55,066 nucleotides of DNA from Ectocarpus siliculosus. Lineage: Eukaryota > Sar > Phaeophyceae > Ectocarpales > Ectocarpaceae. Numbering within the stretch: the stretch's first letter is position 1; each line of letters starts with the position of its first letter. Positions 23,935 through 35,363 of the stretch are shown one piece after another. The position numbers were made by a program, and so were the translations under genes. The notes below the pieces were generated by a model that had not been told where the DNA came from, searched no databases, and was given only the letters and a program-made list of their open reading frames with translations. The stretch is taken from NCBI GenBank assembly GCA_000310025.1, contig FN649750.1:2463211-2518276 (forward strand). Direction: 5' to 3'.

Positions 23935-26900
23935 GGTGGTGGTGGCTGTGGGGTTGTGGTTACGGTGTGTTGTCCTTGTTGTTGTTGTTGTTGTTGTTGT
24001 TGATGGTAGTGGTGGTGGTGGTGGCTGTGGTTGTGTTTACGGTGTGTTGTCCTTGTTGTTGTGGTTGTTGTTGTTGTTGTGGTTGCTCATGTTGCTAGTA
24101 ATACGGATTTGCGATCGTCCCTGTATCTCGTCTCAAACTTTCCTCGAGAGTAATAATAAAAACTGTTGCGGCAGACACCAGGCAACTATTTAGCGCCTCA
24201 ACAGCGCTAACTGTTCCCACTGGTCAAAAAACACCGGACGCGATTGCGATTGTGACACACCCAACCATGAGCGCCACGGAACACGAAAGGGGCGCTATGA
24301 ACAACCACCCACCTGGGAACCTGTTTGTCCAGATTCACGGCCACCTTAGGACGGACGTCTGCGGGATCCCGGGGGCTTAGCACCAGCACGTCGCCCTCTG
24401 CAGCCACTGCCACGCCAAAGCCGAAGCCGTTGGCAACGCCTGGTGACAGCCCCCCCGCCGCCGTTGGGGTGATGCTTCCGTCGCCTCCGCCGCGGCCGGC
24501 CTGGGTTGGAAAGATAGCCCAGAGGAAAGGGAACCGTGTACAAGAATGTAGTGGGTAATGATAGCCCGGATTGTAACCGTGTACTAGTTCATAGTAAGGA
24601 CTGTCGACGCCTGTGCTCGATTCTGCCTGGGTTCGTCTCGAAGGCTGCCCCACTCGAACGCGAGGCGAGGCTGGCAGGCTCTCTCCCTCTTTGAAACACA
24701 CATCTTGCCAGTGCTGTATGACCAGGCGACAGCCGTACACTAGTGCATGCGCGTCGAGCGTGGCACTCGCATAGTAAAGTGGCCAAGACAGATGACATCA
24801 GTGACCTCCCCAAGAGACTGGACCCGAAAATATCAACACGAAACTGTAGGGGAAGGCCGGGAGGGAGTCTCGCATGTTTGCGCCCAACTTCCAAGCGTCT
24901 CTAGGGCACCATGATAGCGGACGGAGAACAAGTAGGTGTGTCAGTGTGGGAGAGAGGTGATGTGTCTTTCTTAGCAGACGGTGGGACAAACCCCCTACAC
25001 TCCCGTATTAATAATACGTACACGAAAACAATCGCATCAGCTCCTTTCGAAGATGTTGCATCCGAGTAGTTTTCGCGCGTTGGCATATAACACATACGGT
25101 AACTTGCTTGTTCTATCCGGAGATGATATGATATTGTCCAAGTCCGTCGTTGGTGTGGAGCCATCCCTAGCTTGGAACTCCCCCGGGGGTGTTCGCCTGG
25201 CTGGTACATACAAACTCGATAGTCAGGAGCACGACGGTTCCATTTTCACGAGTCAAAACAACGTCAACCAACACCAAAACACACGTATTCCTTATTGGTA
25301 CCCTGATAGATTGTTGAAGGAGCACGGGTTTCGCAAAATAATGCGGGTGTTAAGAGTGAGGGCCGCGTCCATACCCTGGTGCAGGGTGTACCCGTCCGTG
25401 GATTCACATGTGTGTGGGGTCTGCCGTGGAAGGACCAGCGGCGATTCTGTATCTTCGCTCGCGACAAGGCAGGGGCTTGGAAACGTATCAAGCTTCAGCT
25501 TTTGGTTGGACGTCGTGTTTGCCTCCGCCCCCAATTTTCGTTCAACAACGGCACTCGCCACCGTTTGGTGTTCAAGATATGTTCTCTTGCTCACTTATCG
25601 CTATCCCTTGCCGTCCCCCCCAAACTAAACTGAGCTTCAGACGAAGATCCAGGGTCCGCACCTGGGTTTCGAAACGGAGGTACCGGTGGCCCTTGTCCCT
25701 GCGGGGCCCCACAACATCTCTCCCCGCTTCGGGCTTAATGTCCAATACCTCCCCGTCCCATTTCGCACCTGCTATTCAATCGATCAAGGTTAAGGTTCCC
25801 GCGAGGAGCAGGCGACACATTACACAAGGTTGTCGCAACGACCATGCTGCATGCAGGAAGTTGCTGCCACCAAGCGACTTGGTGTCCAGTGCCTGAGAGG
25901 AACGCCCGGGGCTCTACGTTTCTGAGATCTGATTAATGATGATAAAACGAAATCGGGGTCTTTGAGGTTTTGTCGATCACGCCCACGCTCTTTGCTGCGG
26001 TGGCAGACTCTCGTCGTCGTGTGCTTGATACAAAATGAACGCGTCGCGGTGTGTGTGTGTGCACGTTGTAAAGTCTCCCGGCGAGGGTTGGATTCTTGGT
26101 GCAAGAAGAATACATGTGATACAGGGGGGGGATGCATGCTACAGATTTCGTTGAGCATCGTGTGCCGTGTGCCGTGTACACCAGGATGGCCTTCGACGCA
26201 GAACAATACCCTCAAAGGTTGCCGCCTCTCTTTCCTGTTGTGGTGTGTTCCCGCCTTTGATGTCCCGTCTGTCTTGCGCCCCGACTCCTCAAGCCAGAGA
26301 CAGAGGCGGACACGCAGCAGACGCACCTTCTTTTTCGCTCGTCCACCGGGGGGCGTACGAGAGAACCCCTCCCGGGACATGCCTCCTTCCGCGGGTGGTG
26401 ACGTCATCCGGGACGTCCAGTACCAAAACGCCTCCTTCTTCCCCCTGCCAACGCGACGGGTTCGTTTGGTGGATCATCGGTAAATTTGGAGTGCGTGCGC
26501 AAGTACCGAGGGAGGAAAGTAGAACTGTCCGTGTTGAGCTTGTTCCCCACAGGGGAAATACCGCCATTTGCTGCTCGGGGAACCGTAGAAGCATAGGGTC
26601 GGACATCTACCATGCCCATGAGTTTCATTTGCTGATTGGTCCCGGACTCTTACCTGTGGATAGAGAAAGATGAACGTGTTTTGTCTTTGTAAAACATGAA
26701 AAAGTAGGATTGATTGCGTTTCTTTTTTGTCGTTGGCATCAACGTCAGCGCGCGGGCGTGTTCGCAGAGGGTAGGATAGCGGAGCCAACGTCACCACTGT
26801 CACCATGTAAACACAAATCCATTAGCCACTGTGGTGCAGGGACTAGAATGGGAGGGGTGGGCAAGAGTTACCAGTCAATTATTAGGGGTTATGCCTGTCT

Positions 26901-28480
26901 GTCGCGCCCACTGACGGCCTAGTCTGACAATTACTCCCCCCCCCAGGTATTCCCCCCGCCTCGGTTCGGTGTTTGCCATCGGGGTTGGGTTTTCGTCGCT
27001 TGGCAACGACGTTGTAAAACAAGCCCCCCCCTCGGTGTTTGCTATCGGGATTGAGTTTTCGTCGCTTGGCAATGACGTTGTAAAACAAGCCGATTCACTT
27101 CGTGACCTCGACAACCAGGTTACCGCTCATTTTTTTGCCTCTGTTTTATTTTATTTTTCGTTAACCATGAATGGTGGTCGAGTAGATCATGTTGTGCGGG
27201 GTCGGGAACCCTCACTCCGCGCAAGGGGAATAATCGTACCACGTTGTGTTAAAATGATTTAGCATCCTCGAGGCAGATACACGGTGCTTACAACTGTCTC
27301 TGGAAGTGAAAGCACCAGAAAATAAATTAAGTCATACGCAGCTGTCATCCGTACGCAAGGAAGTAAGCACAAGATGCCGAACACCCTTAGCAGGATGCAG
27401 CGCACCCTTCATGCGACTCGCCGAATGCCTCACGGCGCTTCGCGCTTCGTGATGTGAGAGCCTGGTCCGGTGAGAACACGGCGTGCTCCGTCCCGGCTTC
27501 GTAGGGATGCGAGGTCAATGGTCTAACGACTACGGCATGCACGACTATGAGTACTCCCCCCCCCACCCCCCCAGGTATTCCTATATATTTTTTCCTTTCT
27601 CCCGACCCCATACCTCGTCTTCCCGATCCATCTCCGCGGCCACCTCCGGCCTCTCTCCCCTGGGCCCGACCGCCTCTTTCCTCGCCACGCCTACGGCCAT
27701 GACTGGCACGGGGGCGTCACCGAGCCGGCCGGTTCGGGTCGTTCTCGCCAAGTCTTCCGTTTCGTACCTGGGTGTGTTTTTTTCCGACACGATGGTAACG
27801 GTGGTGATCATAAGATAGGAGGTACCACCCACGTACGTACGGACGCATAAGACGCCAACCATCAGAGTAAGGTGGGAGAGTTATCGATAGCCTATGCTTG
27901 GGGGATCAGTACTTTTCAAAGGTCACGGATGGTTGATTGCCTGTTTTTTCGAGCTGCTGATTGAGCGAGTTCGTTTGAAACCGAACAGCAGTAATCTAGC
28001 CTGTGTAGTACAGGTTAGCGAGCGCGCGAGAATCGACTCTGTGGTAGAGGTGACCCTACTCACTCGGAAGAACTTGAAAGCTCACAGGCCTTCCAGGAAC
28101 AGAGGTACTCGATATAAGGGGCTTACGCCGCTACGCTTGGGAGCACTCGAGATCGAAGAATCCAATCTTCTACATTTATTTTACGTTGGATGGAATCTGT
28201 CCATGTAGTGTTAGCAGACATACATGTGCATGCATTGTGTTGGCGTTCGTGGCCGGTGGCAGGTCGTTTTCCTGCGCCTCTGGACATGTGATAGTTTGGC
28301 GGTTTGATTCTTTGCTGTGGTACTGGGACTGGGGTCGTGACCTCTGTTGCCGGTCGGATCGACACGCAGTGCAAAGGTAGGTGGGTGGAGGGTATTCAGT
28401 TTTGTTTCCCATGACGACGACAACCACAACAACTAAAACGGCAGTGGTAGCAACAACAACGATGACAACGGCAACAACAG

Positions 28481-28512
<32 letters not shown>

Positions 28513-31500
28513 GCTGCAACAACCACAACGACAACAAAAACGGCGATGATGACGACGGCAACAGTGGCAGCAGAAACATCACACCCACAGCAGCGCGAAG
28601 ACGATAATAGGCAGTCTCAACAGCTAGTTTACCTCCCGGGGCCCATGGCATCTACAGGCCGCAACGCCCGATCGAACGGCTTGACCTTTGCCTCGCCCTT
28701 CCTCTTCACCTCGACCTGGTTCCAAAAAGGAGAAAAAAACAGAGAGAGAGACGATAGGGCCAACAACAATCGTGAAGAATGGATACATGATCGAAATAGC
28801 ACAGAAACAAGTGATAAACAGAGAGCTGTGACTAACCTTTGGCTGGTTGACGTACAAGGCTTACGGTGGGAGACAGTTGTCGCCCAACTATTTCCGTGAG
28901 TTATCGTCGTGGTCAGTCAACGCAAAATATATTCCTTGGGGACCCAGTTGCCGCCCAACAATTGCCGCGCATACCGTGGTGGATGGTTAACGTGGCAAAA
29001 TTTGATTGCGTATCATCCAGGCCGTCTGCCTACCTATAATTATGCCCTGATATTTTCCCTTTGTTCTCCAAGCAGCCCAACGACTGCCCAGTGAGACAGA
29101 ACCCTTTTGTTCCTCGCAGCAGGTACTTCACTGACTGACGTGTGTCTCAGGACTAGTTGGTTTCAGAATGTTTTCTAAGCTTTTTAATAATACTATCCAC
29201 GCCACTTCTTGTCCCCACGGAAGCTTGTTCGTATAGGGACCTGATACATTCCAACTGCCTACGTAACTTAGGGCCACATCACGGAGCCCCCTCCCACCTT
29301 CTCCCTCCCCGTAGTCCTGCCGAAATCGCCCCCTCCATCGCTGCCGCCGCCCCCCCGTGGGGTTTCCACCCATTTCTGGTGGATGTTGACCTCCATCCAG
29401 TCGTGCCGCTTGCGTTCGCGGGCCTCCCGCTCCGCCCGCTGACGCGCCGCCGGGACCGGGAGAGGCGTTTCTTCCACATACCTGGGATTGGTTTGTTGGA
29501 TACGTTTTATTACCCGCACGGGTCGTTGATTTGTTGGCTGAGGGGACAGAGTACTTTGTTGCGGGGGGGGTGAGGGCGGAGTTGTATGAGAGAACGGAAT
29601 GTATTGCCATGGGGAGTGAGGAGCGAGTTGTATCAGAGCGACGTACTTCGCCTGAGAGAACTTGCTGTGTCGCCATGGTTGGCGATGGAGGTGGACGTAC
29701 TACTTCGACGGGGGATGAGGTGATGCCGTATCGTGTGCCGTGGGCGTAGGGGGAAAGGCGCTGCTTTCTCGTACCTGGGTAGTAGTGGGCGTTGTCGTTA
29801 CCAACAACAGGTTTAGGTCGGTGGGGGAGACAGACGCAAGAGATAATATTGTTCTGCAGTGAGGGGGTGGGGTGCAGCTACTGGAGCTCTCTCTTGCGGC
29901 ACACGCGCTGCAAAACCACCAAGTCAGGGTCGGGTCTGCAACATGTGATCCGGGGCTGGTCACGGGAAGTCCACCCTCGCTGGGGCTACATTTCCCAACG
30001 CTTGCGAAAGTCCCACATTCTGTATAGAGGTCGGAGGAAGCATCGGTGAAGTAAAATGACCTTGAGATGGTTAACCGGGACCGTACTCGTCCGATCGGTT
30101 TTGGGGTCTTCGACAAATACCAACAGAGCCCGAGCCAACCGAGCCCGGGCCAACTGAACCCGGGAAGCTACGAGATGTGCAACACAACAGAGTGTGCCGA
30201 ATAGCACAGCAGCAGCAACAGCTCCTCCTGGAATATGTTTGCGATTGCGCGGACGCTTGGTTGTTGACCTCCCGCTGTTTGGCGACGCTCCAAGGTGGCT
30301 GGAACAAGAGAGGAACGAGACCTCGGAGGCGAAAAAAAGAAAACGGTTCCAACCGTACCTGAACCCTGGGGTCCTCCTTCGGGTAGGGTCGTCCACGCTC
30401 CGCCCCCTCGCCTCCCCGCCCCTCGATACGCCGTCTTCGCGGGTTTCCATGTCCTCACACTCCGAAACCCAGGCCCGGTGCAGCAGACCGGCGCCCATGC
30501 GCTTCTTTGTTTAGGTGCGGAGATAATGAAGATTATCGACAAACCGGGCAAGCGGAAGCCAATCTGTTAGGAAGACTGGATCCTGACAGGGTTGATGTGG
30601 ATCACAAGCTAAGCTGTGCGAAACGATTATGGGCACCTGGTGCAGCTTAGGGTTAGGGTTAGGGTAAGGGTTAGGGTTAACCGTGCAACGGCGGGTCTCG
30701 TGAGCGGAACGGGAGCGTGGATGTGGTAATGATTCTTGCCACATTCACACTCTTCCGGTGACGAGAAGGATGCCACCATCGGCGCAGCACCACCTCCAGC
30801 GCAAGAATTCGGGTGCTGTAGCCTGGGGGCATGCAGTAGGAATGGTAGGAAGATGGCGCATCCCGGCACATCACGAGCACCGTGTGGTAGTTTGACGTGG
30901 GAACCCCCCCCCCTCCGCCCAGCTTAACCGGACTTGTTCTTCCAGGAACTACCTTGGACTACACAATTCTTCTTGGACATAAGGCTGAAACCCGGGGGAA
31001 AACATCGCCTACTTTCATCTCGTGGCATCTGATGGGCACGCCACCCTTTTACTGTTCCACATTTCTAACTGTATTCGACGACGTGACCATCCCCGCCATC
31101 TGTCAGTGCTTTTCCACCCAGCGCCACACAGGGAGGATGCGAGAACATCAAGCAAACCCCTTGAGTCGCACTTCTGTGTAACACTTACTCGACAGCACCA
31201 CCTACCTGCACTTTGGCTTGACGCAGGCTTGTCCTGTGCCGCTCTCTCGCCATTGCTTCGGCCTGAGCGGCGAAGTTCACAGCAGATGGCACTCTCTCTT
31301 CCGTTAGCGATCGACGCACGTCGTAGTACCCGACGTTCCTGCACCAGGCAAACGTTTTCCGGTGGGCGCGCGCAAGATGATTCTAGCTACAAATACACAA
31401 CGAGCGGATCTGCGCCTTGCTTCTGTCATCCCAGAGTTTGCTTGAATAATCCTACGTCGGAACTAGGAACAAGTTTACAAGGAAACCGTGATTCATAGGG

Positions 31501-34500
31501 GTTCCTTGGGCATACGCCAGGCGTTTAGACTGATGTTGTGAAGAGGTGTGGATCACCCCCTCATCTAACCCTGAACCGAATTCCCCTAAACCGTTCTCCT
31601 GACAGTCGTGAGAGAAGCAGGCATACCGGAAACGCCTACCCACGATAATATCGCTGGGAGGTTTGGGTCCCTTCCATGTTATAATATGGGCGCCCTTCAA
31701 CGGATTTTCTACGGCGGGGGCTGCGGGGGGCGCAGACGATTAACACTTGACACATGCCCCACCCCGCCCAAGCTCGCTACTTTTATTCCTCTGTAGTGGT
31801 CGGCACTCCTCTCTCCGCACCTGCCTTCGTGGCTATCGGTCTACCTATATGTATGTCTGTCGGTCTACCTATATGTCTGTCTGTCTGTCTTTCTGCCTGC
31901 ATGTGCCTGTCTGGCTGCCTCTCTCTCTCTCTCGAACCCCTCCCCCCGACTATTCTCGCTCTGTGCTCCTCTCTGTCAGACACGCGGACCAGGCATACCT
32001 CTCCCGCTCCCGCTGAAGCCTGGCGCGTTCCACCGCCGCTCTGTTCTTGTCCCCGACCCCCTTCCTCTCCAGCGGGGCGAACCTCCCCCCGGGGACCCTC
32101 CTCGACACGGTGAGGAACCCTCTCCACACTCCGTCTATCTCTTCCTCCTCCCACTGACCGTCCCCGCTGCTATAACTGCTGCTGGAGCCCTCGCTGCTGC
32201 TGTAGTCTCTGCACGATGACGACGACGACGACCGCGACGGCTCGGTCGCCCCGTCCTCGCGCCGGGCTCCGCGGCGTCTTCCAGGCCCTCCGTTTTCCGA
32301 ATTTCGACCGCCTGTACGGGGTCTCCGCCGCCACCGCCGCCGCCACCGGCTGCTACCGCCGAAGGTGGAAGAGGAGGAATCGGACTCCAACCCTCTATCC
32401 CGTCGGTGCTGGTAATGGCGGCGGCGGCCTTCGCCGTCGAAGCGGGCTCGACCGCCGTGCCGTCGTGGTGAAGAAGAGGGGGAAGAGGACAGGAAAGAGA
32501 CCGAAGATCCGCTTTCGGAGGTTTCGAACGCGCTCTGCCGGCTCCGCTCTTGTCCAGGCAAACACCTCCTTCGCCGCCGCCGCCGCCGCCGCCGCCGTTC
32601 TGTATTTCGCCGCTCCTGTCGCCGCCGCGTCGTAGATGAGCGGATGTAACGGGCGCGCGGTGGGAGGTTGCGCTTGCGGCGAGAGCGCGAGGATGATGAC
32701 CCTGAACAGCACGAACTGCTACCACCACCGCTACTGCCGTGGCGGCGGCTCTCCGAGTGATAGATGCCGTTGCCTCTGTCTCTTGGAGGCCTCGGGACGT
32801 TGTCTTCCGCCCAAGCCAGCCGCCGCGGCTCCCTTACACCGGAGCGGCTTCTGTCCTCTCGCTGCGTTCTGTTCGACCCGCTAGTGTTTCGTTTCTTCCC
32901 CGAACCGCAGCTGCTCCGGCCTCCCCAGCGGAAACCCCGGAGCGGGCGGGAGGATCTCCCTCCTTCTCGCTCCCTCGATGGACGGCGGGAACCGCTTCGA
33001 AGACGACCCTTGCTGCCGCTCTGTCTCCGGGGACTGTGGGGGTCGCGACGACGGCGGGGCTCGTCATCCCAACGCCGCCGCCGCCGGCGGGTGTCGCTGC
33101 CGCTCATTTCCTTCTCCTCGCCCCCCTTGCACTCCTCTCGCGATGGGGACGAGGACGACCGGCGGTGGCCTTCCGCGGAGTACCTGGCACCCGCTGTACG
33201 TGCTGCCTTGCTGTCTGCCCGTGCCGTACTCCCGTACACCCGTCGCCACGTGATGCCGTCGCCGTGGCTCCGGTTTCGGCTACGACTTCGTCCACGACTT
33301 CGTCCTCGATTTCGTCCGCGACTTCGGCTGACGCGTCTTCTCCCGACGCGCCTTTTCTTCGTCCCGCTACAACTCTTGGTCTGATTTCGATCAGCGATTT
33401 CTGCAACCAACATCGCGCTCCGGGCTTGCCGCGGTGGCGGCGGCGAGGGGTGCATCTGAATGACCCCGACCACTCGGCGGGTGCGAGTGATGTGCTCCGC
33501 CCTTACGCGAGAGAAACAACCACCCGGCGCGGCGATGCGGCGGGAGGGGGATACACGTTGGCCATGGAACAGCTTTTGTGAAGGTGAAGCCATGCATGTA
33601 CACATTTGACACGCGAATAATCTGTGCCAGGTCGCGGCAACATCGCAACAATCGACGGCAGAAAAAAAACGACGCTATCGTGGTAATATTTTTTCACCAA
33701 TATCTACCAAGTACAACCTTTTCCTCGCTGGAAAACACTCAAAGTATGGAACTATATCCCAAGTATGATCCGTACCTACCCACCTTTGGATTTCATACTC
33801 CCCGGGCCCCCCGCGGCACGCCTCCTTTACTTTGCGGGTCTCTACCACCACGCGCGCTTTTTCCTTCAAGGCTATCCTGCAAGCAGATACCACACGGAAC
33901 GGAGGTTGTGCACGAACGACGAGGATGAGAACGGTACGCCCAACGACAGCAACCACAATAGGTTCAGCAACAAAGACAAAAACTGCTGTTGTCTTGTTGT
34001 TACAATGTACCGCATAACTGCTATCCCCGAGACATGGACCGCGTTCCCGCCGCCCACATGTCCGTTTGGCACGGTGGACGTGTTCGGCTCATGCTGCCGA
34101 GCGAGTCACATCAGCGTTCCCGGGGAAAAAACGATCCGTCAACCAAACACCACGTGATACACCCGCCGGAAAACAATGTAAGACGTCGCCGAACCCATCA
34201 GCACGTTAATCCTATTGTCAGATGTCGGCCAGCAATAAGTACCTCTTTGGAGCGACCAACGGCCCCTTGCGCCCCGCTCCTCCCCACCCGTCGCCAGCGC
34301 CCCCTCGCACGTGGTACTCCCCGGGGCCCGGGGAACCACCCTCCCTCTCCAGTCCGCGGGGCCCCGCCGGCCTCTTCCGGGCCTGGTGTGTGTGAGGCCG
34401 TGGGAAGACGACCGCACGCACCTTTGACCGGTGCGAGAGAAACTCGTCGCCGGCAACGATCGAGTCCGACCCGGCGGCCGCCGCCGCCACCGCCGCCACC

Positions 34501-35209
34501 GTACGTGAAGGCACCGGCTGAGGCTGCGGCAGATCCTGCTGGGTCATTGTCGCCGCCGCTCCCGTGACGCAAGCTGCTGGCTCGCCGGACGAGAGCAACG
34601 GCGACGCAGTCGTCGCCCTCTCTGGTTGCTTGCTCGCGGAGGCGACTGCCTCGTCCTCCGGCTGCTGCCATGCGGGCAGGACCGGCGGTTTCTCGTGGGC
34701 ACTATCGTCTTCCTCGGTCTGCGCGGCCGCCGCTGGCTCCCTCGGCGCCGTCGTCGCCTTCCCCGCCGGTGTCCCTCCGAGGCTTCCCGTGACCGTCTCC
34801 GCTTCCCCGTCGGAAACCGCCGCGGGAACTCCCGCAGCCCCCGCAGCCCCTGCGGCCTGGATCTCCTCTCCTCCTTCCTCGGGGACCGCCCCCTCTCCGG
34901 GACCCCCGACCTCCCATAGCGCCGTCTGTCGCCCCTTCTGGCTTGCCTCGGTGGAATCGCCGCCGTCTCGGGTGGTCGCGCACGGCGAGCGACCGCCGCT
35001 TCCTCCTACGAACACCGTGCTGCAGGGGGCCCGCGAGCGCCTTTCGGCGATGGCTATCACTGCCGTGGCTGTTGACTCCGCTCTCGCCACCGTGGGGTCG
35101 CGCGCCCGGCGAGAAAACTGAAAACCTTTGACCCGTGGGCGGGTGATCGCCTCGGTGGAGCTTGTGAGGTGCGAGCGGGGGGGTGGGGAGTCGGGGTTGT
35201 TCGGGGAAG
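19467..35209 (-). CDS. Giant multi-exon protein with Arg/Ser-rich region and repeated PG-like motifs (possible axonemal protein)
   Basis: Exons in transcript order: 35209-34422, 33455-31999, 31338-31206, 30504-30359, 29481-29298, 28715-28633, 27767-27614, 26444-26327, 25768-25662, 24500-24313, 23886-23602, 22266-21998, 21546-21375, 20731-20625, 20511-20392 and 20215-19467. Exon phases chain to a single stop, giving about 1,685 residues; an upstream start exon is missing. Exon 1 has RPRVKGFQFSR. Exon 2 is Arg/Ser-rich, splicing-factor-like, and ends in basic and acidic helices. Later exons carry repeats such as GDVLVLSP, GDVLLLNP, GEVLDIKP and GGVLVLDVP, followed by R/P-rich segments ending near DKQ, plus GPGRYETEDL and GYYDVRRSL. 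These resemble sperm-tail PG-rich (SHIPPO/STPG) repeats by eye only. The C-terminus is Gly-, Ser- and Ala-rich. The most doubtful splice sites are the acceptors at 35209 and 20511 and the donor at 20392. A flagellar role is inference. Confidence 0.68.
23896..24090. repeat. TTG/GTG-rich trinucleotide tract in an intron
   Basis: Two blocks of (GTT)n and (GTG)n separated by TGGCTGTGG-like sequence, repeated twice (ends near 24003 and 24090). It lies between two exons of the minus-strand giant gene, where it reads as an AAC/CAC-rich intron segment just upstream of the acceptor at 23887. Confidence 0.75.
26966..27091. repeat. Tandem duplication with a 66-bp period
   Basis: TCGGTGTTTGC starts at 26966 and again at 27032. 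Both copies run through GGTTGGGTTTTCGTCGCTT-like sequence to GACGTTGTAAAACAAGCC with few differences. The array is within an intron of the minus-strand giant gene. Confidence 0.8.
28410..28560. repeat. Compound ACA/CAG/GCA trinucleotide repeats in an intron
   Basis: Interleaved ACA, ACG and a run of CAG units (about 28481-28510) give an apparent Thr/Ala open frame on the plus strand. The stretch lies just 3' of the donor at 28633 of the minus-strand giant gene, inside the intron between the exons at 28715-28633 and 27767-27614. It is better read as intronic repeat than as a gene. Confidence 0.6.
30647..30680 (+). repeat. Interstitial TTAGGG telomere-type repeats
   Basis: Five to six TTAGGG units, one altered to TAAGGG, lie in the intron between the exons at 31338-31206 and 30504-30359 of the minus-strand giant gene. 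TTAGGG is a common eukaryotic telomere unit. The flanking sequence is not telomeric. Confidence 0.85.
31840..31905. repeat. TCTG-type tetranucleotide microsatellite
   Basis: Repeated CTACCTATATGT and TCTG units (GTCTGTCGGTCTACC, then GTCTGTCTGTCTTTCTG) followed by a CT run. It lies in the intron between the exons ending at 31999 and starting at 31338 of the minus-strand gene. Confidence 0.7.
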
Positions 35210-35363
35210 CTTGTCATGACAGGGTTTTCGTATAGATATATCGTGACTATACTGAGCCTGGAAACTAGCCTCTCCGCCCCTCTGCGGAATGTCGTTCTCT
35301 CTCCCTCCCTCTCCCTCTCTCTCTCTCTCTGTCTTATCAAATCTTTCCGTGGTGTTGGGGGCG

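Noticed and set aside
25630-25800. Plus-strand frame GFETEVPVALVPAGPHNISP as an exon
   Set aside because: The opposite strand codes GEVLDIKPEAGRDVV, which belongs to the repeated motif series and fits the phase of both neighbouring exons.
28381-28899. 172-codon plus-strand Thr/Ala-rich open frame
   Set aside because: Built from ACA/CAG repeats and overlapping the minus-strand exon at 28715-28633; no splice or start evidence.
32739-33581. 280-codon plus-strand open frame
   Set aside because: It is antisense to the Arg/Ser-rich exon (33455-31999, minus), whose ends are good splice sites in phase with neighbours.
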